Source: CAZCFB01 sp964511535
GTDB taxonomy: Bacteria; Myxococcota_A; Polyangia; GCA-2747355; CAZCFB01
Assembly (NCBI GenBank): GCA_964511535.1
Contig: CAZEFW010000104.1
Coordinates: 1-32,117 of the forward strand
Length of the DNA stretch: 32,117 nt
Direction of reading: 5' to 3'
Shown here: piece by piece, positions 7,962 through 14,803 of the stretch
Position numbering within the stretch: position 1 is the stretch's first letter
Layout: each line of letters begins with the position of its first letter
Notes under the pieces: model-generated
What the model was told of the DNA's origin: nothing
What the model saw: the letters and a program-made list of their open reading frames with translations, nothing else
Databases searched by the model: none
Made by a program: the position numbers and the translations under genes

Positions 7962-9487
7962 GGCCGCGGCTCCCCGAACAGGATCAACGCCGCGCCCGAG
8001 TAGGCGAAGTGCTCCCTCGACAGCTCGGGCCTGCGCTGCTTCAAGTGCGCCACCAGGCTGGCGGTCTGCTGGTCGCCTGGCCAGTCGTCCACGGCCACCA
8101 CCCAGACGCGCACCCGCCGCCGGGCCCAGGCGCGGTACGCGTCCTCCGTCTCGAGCCGCCGCCCGCTGGCGTGGTAGTCGGTGTTGATGAAGCGGGCGTC
8201 GGCAGGGATGCGGCGGTGCACCGCCTCCAGGTGGTCCAGCCAGCGGCCGAGCCGGCCGTCCCAGTAGTAGCCGAAGGGGAGCACGATGCGGTCCGGGGAC
8301 AGCACCACGCCGTCGCCAGGGCGCAGCTGCGCGCGCAGGGCCGGGGCCAGCTCGCGGAAGGCCCCCTCGGGGGGCCGGTTGTGCAGGTGGAGGCAGGCCA
8401 GCAGCAACAGCACCGGCGCCGCGCCCGCCATGGCCACCCCGGGCAGGCCCCTGCCGCCGAGTCGCCGCGCCGCGGCGTGCAGGCCGCAGGCGGCCAGCAG
8501 CAGCAGCGGCGGCAGCACGAACACGAGGTAGCGCGGGACCCACAGGCTGCGGCTGACCAGGGAGAAGCCCGCCACCGCCACCACCGGCGCGAGGGTCCAT
8601 GTCAGCAGCGTCGCCAAAGTCGCGCGGTCCCGACGCAGGGCGGCGATGCCGGCCAGGATCAAGGCTGACATGCCCGCCAGGGTCGCCCACTGCACGGCCG
8701 CGGCCTGCTCCCGGGCCAGGTGGCCATGCACCATGCCGCCGTGCAGGAGCTGTCCCAGCAGCTCGAGCCCGCCGGACCAGCCCAGGGCAGCCACCCAGCC
8801 AAGGGTGAGGGACACCTCTGACGGCTGCGCGGCGAGCACCACGCCGTAGCCAACCACGAGCGCCAGCGGCAGCAGCTCGAGCAGGGCGCCCGGCCTGACC
8901 CCCACGCGCCCGCGGCCGATCCGCAGCAGCAGCTGAACCCCGGGCACCAGGGCGGCCATGGGGTGCACGCCGAGGCCCGCCAGGTTCACCGCGACCCGGG
9001 CCCATGGCGCGGCGCCGTCCTGGCGCTCGCGCAGCCAGAGCAGCATGGAGCCGAGCCCGACGCAGAGCAGCAGGTTGTACTCGGTGCACTGCTGGGAGTA
9101 ATAAACCGCGAAGGGGTTGAGGCAGAGCAGCAGCGCGGCCCAGGCGGCGCGCGGCCCGTCGAGCAGCCGGGCGGCCAGGCGATGCAGCAGCACGATGGCC
9201 AGCAGCCCCAGCAGCAGCGACGGCAGGCGCAGGGCCACCTCGCTGGCGCCGAGCAGCCCGGTCCAGCCCCGCAGCAGCAGGATGAACAGCGGCGCCTTGA
9301 TCAGGGCGATCCAGAAGAACCCCGGCACCGTGTCCCGCAGGTAGCTGAACCACTCGGCGGTGCTCAGCTCGGCGAAGCAGGCCAGCACCGCCTCGTCGAA
9401 CCAGATCCCCTGGCGGGTCACCCCCCAGAGCCGCAGGCCCAGCGCGAGCAGCAGGATGATGGGCAATACCAGCGCGCGTGCGCTCAT
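7958..9487 (-). CDS. GT-C family membrane glycosyltransferase (first of two)
   Basis: A 509-residue polytopic membrane protein of the PMT_2/ArnT-like GT-C fold. A first transmembrane helix (about 5-22) is followed by the hallmark loop GIWFDEAV, with Asp31-Glu32 at the position of the conserved catalytic acid in this superfamily. Many further helices follow, and the last ~140 residues are soluble and probably periplasmic. Expected chemistry: transfer of a sugar from an undecaprenyl- or decaprenyl-phosphate sugar to a lipid, glycan or protein on the outer leaflet. The start ATG lies 2 bp after the stop of the UbiA-like gene and has no clear Shine-Dalgarno, so it probably depends on coupling. 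It ends overlapping the radical SAM start. It is only distantly similar to the second GT-C of the operon, suggesting two successive sugar additions (inference). Confidence 0.82.
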   Translation of the reverse strand: MSARALVLPIILLLALGLRLWGVTRQGIWFDEAVLACFAELSTAEWFSYLRDTVPGFFWIALIKAPLFILLLRGWTGLLGASEVALRLPSLLLGLLAIVLLHRLAARLLDGPRAAWAALLLCLNPFAVYYSQQCTEYNLLLCVGLGSMLLWLRERQDGAAPWARVAVNLAGLGVHPMAALVPGVQLLLRIGRGRVGVRPGALLELLPLALVVGYGVVLAAQPSEVSLTLGWVAALGWSGGLELLGQLLHGGMVHGHLAREQAAAVQWATLAGMSALILAGIAALRRDRATLATLLTWTLAPVVAVAGFSLVSRSLWVPRYLVFVLPPLLLLAACGLHAAARRLGGRGLPGVAMAGAAPVLLLLACLHLHNRPPEGAFRELAPALRAQLRPGDGVVLSPDRIVLPFGYYWDGRLGRWLDHLEAVHRRIPADARFINTDYHASGRRLETEDAYRAWARRRVRVWVVAVDDWPGDQQTASLVAHLKQRRPELSREHFAYSGAALILFGEPRP

Positions 9488-9489
9488 AC

Positions 9490-10254
9490 TCAGGGCCAGG
9501 GGATCCTCGACAGCAGGTCAGCTCCCACCAGCAGGGCCCATCCAAGACCGAGCCATCGCATGGCCTTGCCCTGGTGCGTGGGCTGCAGGCCCGCCCGCCA
9601 GAGCAGCCCCACGGCCAGGGCGTAGAGCACCAGCGCCACGGCGGCCACGGGGGAGATCCCGCGGGCCACGGGCGCGGCCAGCAGCAGCAGGGCGAAGGAC
9701 ACCCGGCGGGAGACCATGACGCCCAGCACAGTGGCCGTGGCCCAGGTCCGCCGCCGCTCCATGGCGCCGCCCGTGGCGGCCGCCTCCTCGATGAGGCGCA
9801 CCGAGGCGGCCCACAGGGCGGCCATGCCCACCAGCGACAGCGCTGCCCGGTTGAACGAGGTCGCGCCCAGCAAGCCCACCGCGGCCACGCCCACCGACTC
9901 CAGGCCGAGGCCCGCGAACGGGACCTTCTCCAGCCGCGCGGGGCCCCAGCGCAGCACCTGCGCCGCCGCGAAGATCAGGGCGCCCACCCCGGCGCACCAG
10001 CCGAGCGGGAAGACCAGGAGCAGCGCGATGACCGCCGTGAACGTCACGCCGCCCCCGGACGTCTTGCCCCCCTCGGCGCGGCGCGTCTCGTACGCCTGCC
10101 CCGCCGCCAGCAGCCACGCCGCGGCGGCAACGGAAGCGGGCAGCCGCCACCAGGCGCCGCCGCCGGCCAGCAGCCAGCCCGCGGCCGGCAGCAACAGGAG
10201 GTGGAGCCAACCCAGCGGTCGGGCCCGCTCGAAGAATTGATTCACCGCGCTCAT
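9490..10254 (-). CDS. UbiA-like polytopic membrane protein lacking the Asp-rich motifs
   Basis: A 254-residue protein with about eight hydrophobic helices. Several local patterns match UbiA-superfamily prenyltransferases: an N-terminal RPLGW, a mid-protein RLEKVPFAG resembling the family's RLK-x-PF loop, and a later RRTWATATVLG resembling RT-LPV-LG. The two Asp-rich motifs that bind Mg-diphosphate (NDxxDxxxD and DxxxD) are absent: the places where they would fall read GQAYETRRAEGG (52-63) and RLIEEAAATGG (153-163). It is therefore either a divergent UbiA homologue using Glu, a non-catalytic relative, or an unrelated membrane protein. It overlaps the upstream radical SAM stop by ATGA. In UbiA families the partner is a prenyl diphosphate, and one member makes decaprenyl-phosphate ribose, a donor precursor for GT-C arabinosyltransferases; that parallel is inference only. 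Confidence 0.55.
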   Translation of the reverse strand: MSAVNQFFERARPLGWLHLLLLPAAGWLLAGGGAWWRLPASVAAAAWLLAAGQAYETRRAEGGKTSGGGVTFTAVIALLLVFPLGWCAGVGALIFAAAQVLRWGPARLEKVPFAGLGLESVGVAAVGLLGATSFNRAALSLVGMAALWAASVRLIEEAAATGGAMERRRTWATATVLGVMVSRRVSFALLLLAAPVARGISPVAAVALVLYALAVGLLWRAGLQPTHQGKAMRWLGLGWALLVGADLLSRIPWP

Positions 10255-11765
10255 CCGTTCCCCCCGAGGATACCCTGAACTGTGCGCCAGCCGAAGCGCA
10301 GGTACTTGGCGTAGTAGCGCCGGCGCTCGGGATCCAGCCGATCAGCCGCCATCACGGTCCACGCCGCCTCGAGCAGCGCCGGGCTCAGCGCGGTCGGCAG
10401 CCGGTTGATCCTGCCGCGCCGCAGCAGCCACCGCGCAGCGGGCCGCGGCAGCAGCTGGGCCAGCACCAGCAGCAGGTGCTGCCGTCGACGGTCCTGCGCA
10501 TCTTCCGCTGCCCCGGTCAGGGTGTTGGCCCGGTCCTCGGGCGCCCGCTCCAGCCGCGCGGCCTGCGCCGGCGTCAGCTCACCCCGCGCCACCGCCGCCT
10601 CGGTCAGCGCGGTGCCCGGATAGTGGATCAGCCAGAAGATGGTGTAGCGGCCGTACACCGGGTTATCCAGATAGAACCGGGCCAGGTCCTCGGCGGCGCG
10701 CGCGCCCTGGCCCGGGTAGCCGAGGATGTTGTCCACCGTGGAACGCAAGCGCACCTCGCGCAGGGCGGCGAGCGCCTCCACCACCTGCTGCTGGGGCGTG
10801 TGGCGGCAGAACTGCTCCTGGCGCACCCGCGCGTCCGGTGACTGCACCCCGAGGCAGACCTGGAAGCAGCCGGCCGCCTTGAGCTCGGCGGCCACCGCCC
10901 GGGTCAGGCCGTCCGGCGCGCAGGAGCACATGAACGGCTTGCCGATCTCCCGCCGGTAGCGGCGGCAGAAGCGCACCAGCCAGTCGGTGTCGTGGGAGAA
11001 GAGATCGTCGTTGATGCGCACCCGGGAGAAGCGCTGCCGGGTCAGGGCCAACGAGAGCTCCTGCAGCACGCTGTCCACCGAGCGCAGGCGGACCCCCTGC
11101 TCCTGCCCGCCGTAGATGCGCGGCCACATGGAGTTGTGGCAGTAGGAGCACCGAGCCGCGCAGCCGCGTCGGGTGGACAGCGTGTAGTGGCGCGCCATGA
11201 AGGGCGCCTCACCGTAAAACAGCGCCTTGTCAGGGAAGGGCAGCGTGTCCAGGTCGCGCAGCAAGGGCCGCGGCGGGTTGCGCACAACGGCCCCGTCCGC
11301 GCGCAGGCACAGGTTCGGGATGCCGGCCGGGTCACCGCCGGCGGCCAGGGCGTCGGCCAGCTCCACCAGCGCCGCCTCGCCCTCCCCCACCACCACGTAA
11401 TCCACCTGGGGGTTCTCCAGCACCGCCCCGGGCGCGGCCGACGGGTGCACGCCGCCGAACACCACCGGCGCGCCGGTGGCCGCCTTGACCGCGCCGGCCA
11501 CCCGCAAGGCCCAGGCGTAATCCGCGGCCACCACGCTGAAGCAGATCAACCCCGGCGCCAGCTCCGCCGCCCGGCGCGGCAGCTCCACCGACCGGTCGAA
11601 CGCCCGGGCCAGGGCTGGCACGCGGATGAACGGATCGTCGAACAGCCGCGGGTCGAACAGCAGCCGCGGCGCGTGGCCCGCCCGGCGCCCGGCGGCGGCC
11701 AGGTACTCCACCCCGAGGCTCTCGAAGGTGGGGTGGATGAACAGGACCCGCACGGCCGAGGTCAC
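10251..11765 (-). CDS. B12-binding-type radical SAM enzyme (second)
   Basis: 504 residues. The N-terminal ~150 residues have the cobalamin-binding Rossmann layout common to BchE/P-methylase-type enzymes, with FGGVHPSAAP (103-112) and VVGEGEAAL (125-133). The radical SAM cluster motif is CAARCSYC, Cys202, 206 and 209. As usual in this class no DxHxxG base-off motif is seen. Such enzymes methylate unactivated carbons, build rings or join lipid chains. The listed start is a GTG directly abutting the preceding stop with zero spacing; a second GTG four codons later (before RVLFIHP) is equally plausible. It shares its architecture with the upstream radical SAM gene but differs widely in sequence, so the two probably catalyse separate steps rather than being recent duplicates. 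Confidence 0.85.
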   Translation of the reverse strand: MTSAVRVLFIHPTFESLGVEYLAAAGRRAGHAPRLLFDPRLFDDPFIRVPALARAFDRSVELPRRAAELAPGLICFSVVAADYAWALRVAGAVKAATGAPVVFGGVHPSAAPGAVLENPQVDYVVVGEGEAALVELADALAAGGDPAGIPNLCLRADGAVVRNPPRPLLRDLDTLPFPDKALFYGEAPFMARHYTLSTRRGCAARCSYCHNSMWPRIYGGQEQGVRLRSVDSVLQELSLALTRQRFSRVRINDDLFSHDTDWLVRFCRRYRREIGKPFMCSCAPDGLTRAVAAELKAAGCFQVCLGVQSPDARVRQEQFCRHTPQQQVVEALAALREVRLRSTVDNILGYPGQGARAAEDLARFYLDNPVYGRYTIFWLIHYPGTALTEAAVARGELTPAQAARLERAPEDRANTLTGAAEDAQDRRRQHLLLVLAQLLPRPAARWLLRRGRINRLPTALSPALLEAAWTVMAADRLDPERRRYYAKYLRFGWRTVQGILGGNG

Positions 11766-13178
11766 CTAGCGCACGTCGCTCTTGACGGTGAACAATCCGA
11801 TGCCCGAGCGCGCGTAGCGCCACAGCTCCTCGGCGGACCGCACCCCGAGCAGCGTGCGCGCCAGGTAGGTCGGCCGCATGTAGAACCGGTGGTACGCCTC
11901 GATGGCCAGCCGCTCCACCTCCAGCTGGTCCATGTCGGTCCACGGCGCGGGCAGGCGCATCTCGTCCACCGTGCCGCGCACCCACTCGCGCCAGAAATCG
12001 TAGCCCAGCGCCTCCATGGCCTGGCTGTTGAGCTCGGTGCCCGGCTTGGGCATGGTCTTGTGGAACTGGGCGTACTCGATGCCCAGGTCCAGGGCGAAGC
12101 GAACCGTCTCGTCCACGGTCTGCTCGGTCTCCCCCGGCGAGCCCACCAGGAAGAAGCCGATCACCTTGATCCCGAACTCCCGGGTCATGCCCACGGCGCG
12201 GCGGACCTGCTCCAGGGTGATCCCCTTCTTCATCTGGTCGAGGATGCGCTGGGAGCCCGACTCCAGGCCGTACAGGATGCGCGCGCACCCGGCCCGGGCC
12301 ATCCATGCCAGCAGCTCGTGGTCCACCTGGTCCACCCGGGCGCGCACCGCGAAGGAGATGTCGATGCCCGCCTCCACGATGCCCTTGCACACGGCGATGA
12401 TGCGCCTCCGGTCCACGGTGAAGCTCGGGTCGAAGATCTCGAACTCCCGCACGCCGAAGCGGTCGTGGCACTGGACCATCTCCTCGACGACGCCCTCCGG
12501 CGGCCGCGCCGAGTAGGGCACGCCATGGATGTGGCAGAAGGAGCAGGCCGCGGGGCAGCCCTTGGTGGTCACCATGTTGGTGACGTTCTTCCGCTTGCTC
12601 ATGGCCGAGTGGTACAGGTGGTGCGGGAGCCCCTCGCGCAGCGGGATCGGCAGGCGGGAGAAGTCATCCCCGCGTCGGGCCGGCGGGTTGATCACCACCT
12701 CGCCGTCCCGCTTGTGGCACAGGCCCGGGACGTCGGGCACCGAGCCGCCCCGCTGTAGCGCCTGCAGCAGCGCGGGCAGCGCGTCCAGGGCCGAGCCGGT
12801 GATGCCGTAGTCGACCTCGTCGAAGCCGAGCACCTCGCGCGGGTAGAGCTCCATGGCCACGTTGCCCGCGATGGTGGGCAGGCCGGTCTCGGCCTTGAGC
12901 GCGCGGACGTAGCGCAGGGTGTCAGGGAACATGTAGGCCGTGCAGAGGAAGCCGAGCGCCTGCGGGTCGAAGGGGCGCAGCCGGTGCAGCACCTGCTCCG
13001 GCGAGAGGTGCTCGGCGTGGGCGTCCACCAGCATCACCTCGTGGCCCGCGCGCTGCGCGATGGCCGCTGCGAAGCCGTTGCCCAGGGGCGCGAAGGTGCC
13101 GAACTCCCGGCTGACCACGTCGATGTCTTCCTCGAACTTTTTGTGGCCGTAGTCGGCGAAGATGAAGGCGATGCGCAT
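11766..13178 (-). CDS. B12-binding-type radical SAM enzyme (first)
   Basis: 470 residues. An N-terminal cobalamin-binding-like domain (about 1-140; MRIAFIFADYG, then LVDAHAEHLSP at 50-60) is followed by the radical SAM core with CPAACSFC, Cys208, 212 and 215, a Gly-rich strand, and ILYGLESGSQRIL (about 300-312), typical of the class. The C-terminal ~100 residues are helical and rich in Arg, Trp and Tyr. The fold family includes lipid-acting members (HpnJ in hopanoid side-chain cyclisation, GrsA/B in archaeal tetraether ring formation) and BchE. The substrate is not readable from the sequence. Start ATG with a weak GAG element; 7 bp separate it from the deacetylase stop. It is the second gene of the operon. 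Confidence 0.85.
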   Translation of the reverse strand: MRIAFIFADYGHKKFEEDIDVVSREFGTFAPLGNGFAAAIAQRAGHEVMLVDAHAEHLSPEQVLHRLRPFDPQALGFLCTAYMFPDTLRYVRALKAETGLPTIAGNVAMELYPREVLGFDEVDYGITGSALDALPALLQALQRGGSVPDVPGLCHKRDGEVVINPPARRGDDFSRLPIPLREGLPHHLYHSAMSKRKNVTNMVTTKGCPAACSFCHIHGVPYSARPPEGVVEEMVQCHDRFGVREFEIFDPSFTVDRRRIIAVCKGIVEAGIDISFAVRARVDQVDHELLAWMARAGCARILYGLESGSQRILDQMKKGITLEQVRRAVGMTREFGIKVIGFFLVGSPGETEQTVDETVRFALDLGIEYAQFHKTMPKPGTELNSQAMEALGYDFWREWVRGTVDEMRLPAPWTDMDQLEVERLAIEAYHRFYMRPTYLARTLLGVRSAEELWRYARSGIGLFTVKSDVR

Positions 13179-13185
13179 GGGTCAC

Positions 13186-14007
13186 TCAGGCCCGCGGGGC
13201 GAGGTGATCAACGTACCACGACACGGTGCGGCGGCTGAAGCCGCGGGCCCGCAACCCCGCGCACAGCCGCACCAGGCGCGCGGCCAGCGCCGGGCCGGTG
13301 TTGCGCCGCACGGGCCAGGGCAGCGCCGGGGCCAGGCGGCCCAGATCGCACAGCTCCCAGGCGTGCAGGTAGAGGCAGGCCGGCGAGACCAGGCGCGCGG
13401 CGGCCAGATCCAGCAGCGGCCCGGGCAGGTTGCGCAGCCAGATCCACGACACCGGCAGCCGCACCCCGGGCACCACGCTCAGCGGCACCTGCCACAGCCC
13501 GCACTCGTGGCGGCTCGGCACCAGGCTGCGGCCGAGGTGGTTGTACCGCCCCGGCACCCAGGTTGGGTGCACCGAGCTGTCGTAGCTGAACCCCGCGTCG
13601 GCCAGCAGGGCAGCGGGGGCCGGGCTGAACCGCGGCCCGCGGTGACCGCGCACCGGCACCTCCGAGATGCGCTGCAGGTCCTCCCGCGCCCGGAACAGGC
13701 GCGCGCGAAGCTCGGCCGGCGCGAACGCGGGGTATCGGTCGCCGTGGGCCGCGCCGTGGCAGGCGATTTCGCACCCTGCGCTGGCCAGCCGCCGCACCAG
13801 CGCCGGGTGCTCCAGGGCGAACGCCGCGGTGACGAAGCAGGTGACCCGCCCCAGCCCGGGCAGCAGCGCGGCCAGCGCCTCGACCCCCTGCCGCTCCGCC
13901 CGCCTGCGCAGCCCCGGGTCCACTCGCCGCCCCAGGTCCGCGGGCAGGTCGAACTCCTCCACGTCGAAGGTGATCAGCAGCGCGTTTCCGTCGTACCCGA
14001 GCATCAC
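13186..14007 (-). CDS. NodB-type polysaccharide deacetylase
   Basis: 273 residues, no signal peptide, so probably cytoplasmic. Carbohydrate esterase 4 motifs: ITFDVEEFD gives the catalytic-base/metal Asp15 with Glu17 nearby; the metal-binding HxxxH is HGAAH (His84, His88); RGHRGPRFSP (120-129) is motif 3. These enzymes remove N-acetyl groups from amino sugars with a divalent metal. A cytoplasmic version next to lipid-linked glycosyltransferases would suit deacetylation of a lipid-linked GlcNAc or GalNAc, comparable in logic to HpnK in hopanoid side-chain synthesis (analogy, not homology). The start is a GTG at 14007 or the next codon, an ATG at 14004; GGAG lies very close, so the choice is open. 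First gene of the operon, divergent from the TPR gene. Confidence 0.85.
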   Translation of the reverse strand: MMLGYDGNALLITFDVEEFDLPADLGRRVDPGLRRRAERQGVEALAALLPGLGRVTCFVTAAFALEHPALVRRLASAGCEIACHGAAHGDRYPAFAPAELRARLFRAREDLQRISEVPVRGHRGPRFSPAPAALLADAGFSYDSSVHPTWVPGRYNHLGRSLVPSRHECGLWQVPLSVVPGVRLPVSWIWLRNLPGPLLDLAAARLVSPACLYLHAWELCDLGRLAPALPWPVRRNTGPALAARLVRLCAGLRARGFSRRTVSWYVDHLAPRA

Positions 14008-14050
14008 TCCATGCTAGCTTAATGGCCCGAGGACGAAACCAGGAAGGACC
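14008..14050. promoter_or_regulatory. Compact divergent promoter region (operon / TPR gene)
   Basis: Only 43 bp separate the start of the seven-gene minus-strand operon from the plus-strand TPR gene, and the plus-strand ribosome site AGGAAGG occupies part of it. An AT-richer core around GCTAGCTTAAT is the only candidate -10 region for either direction. Promoters must overlap here or lie inside the neighbouring coding sequence. No clear -35 box is seen. Confidence 0.3.
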
Positions 14051-14803
14051 ATGCGCGCTGTACATCTCATCACCATCGCACTGCTGCTGACGCCCACCGT
14101 CGCCAAGGCGGACGAGGCCACAGAGCTCGCCAAGCGCTACTACAAGCTGGGCGAGGAGCTGTACCACCGGGCCGCCTACGACGAGGCGCTGGAGAACTTC
14201 AAGCGCTCCCACAAGTACTCGGGCAAGCCGGAGCTGTTCTACAACATGGGCCGCTGCCACGAGGCGCTGGGCAACCTGGAGCAGGCCATCGAGAAGTACG
14301 AGGCGTTCCAGAAGGCGCGCCCCGACGCGGACCCGCGGCTGCCTGCCCGGGTCAAGAACCTGCGCGAACGGCTGGCCGCCCGCAAGAACCAACAGGCAAA
14401 GAAGCCGCCGAAAAAAGAGCCTGCCCCAGCTCCCGAGCCGCCCTCACGCGGCCTCGGCGTCAAGGGCCTGGCCGGCTGGATCTCCGCCGGGCTCGGCGTG
14501 GCGCTGCTGGGCGCCGGCGCCGCCATGGGCGCGGTGGCATCCAGCAAGGCGAGCGAGGTGGAGGACGCCTTCGCGGCCAAAAAGGAGTGGTCCGAGGTGT
14601 CGGGCGCCGAGGACACGGGCAAGAGCATGGAGACCGGCGCCATCATCGCCTTGGCCACCGGCGGCGCCGCCCTGGCCACGGGCGCGGTGCTGCTGGTGCT
14701 GCACTACACCGGCGGCAGCGAGGAGCGCCCGGCGGCGTCCGCCTGGATCGCGCCGGCGGTCACGCCCTCCGGCGCCGCCCTGGGCGCCGGCTTCAGTTTC
14801 TGA
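14051..14803 (+). CDS. TPR-repeat exported/membrane protein
   Basis: 250 residues. An N-terminal signal peptide (about 1-20, ending AKADE) precedes TPR repeats (about 25-110), with YYKLGEELYHRAAYDEALENF and LFYNMGRCHEALGNLEQAI giving the usual W/L-G-Y-A-F pattern. A Lys/Pro linker (130-150) follows, then a hydrophobic Gly/Ala-rich segment (about 157-182), a second one (about 213-235), and a C-terminus ending in Phe. This layout recurs many times in Myxococcota genomes. The TPR part would face the periplasm and bind a partner protein. Start ATG has AGGAAGG 3 bases upstream. The stop codon directly abuts the stop of the first lipoprotein paralogue on the other strand, so there is no spacer and no room for a terminator. 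Confidence 0.82.
   Translation: MRAVHLITIALLLTPTVAKADEATELAKRYYKLGEELYHRAAYDEALENFKRSHKYSGKPELFYNMGRCHEALGNLEQAIEKYEAFQKARPDADPRLPARVKNLRERLAARKNQQAKKPPKKEPAPAPEPPSRGLGVKGLAGWISAGLGVALLGAGAAMGAVASSKASEVEDAFAAKKEWSEVSGAEDTGKSMETGAIIALATGGAALATGAVLLVLHYTGGSEERPAASAWIAPAVTPSGAALGAGFSF

Noticed and set aside
7962..9545. Upstream extension of the radical SAM frame to 891 codons
   Set aside because: The extra part overlaps the GT-C gene in another frame and reads as Ala/Gly/Arg-rich noise; the GTG at 7961 makes the usual GTGA overlap.
10992..12758. A 588-codon plus-strand frame across the radical SAM genes
   Set aside because: Antisense to two genes with intact CxxxCxxC motifs; His/Arg/Gln-rich filler.
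5366..14007. Hopanoid biosynthesis (hpn) operon
   Set aside because: Deacetylase plus radical SAM recalls HpnK/HpnJ, but the deacetylase is NodB-type rather than HpnK-type and there is no cyclase, HpnH-like partner or squalene gene.
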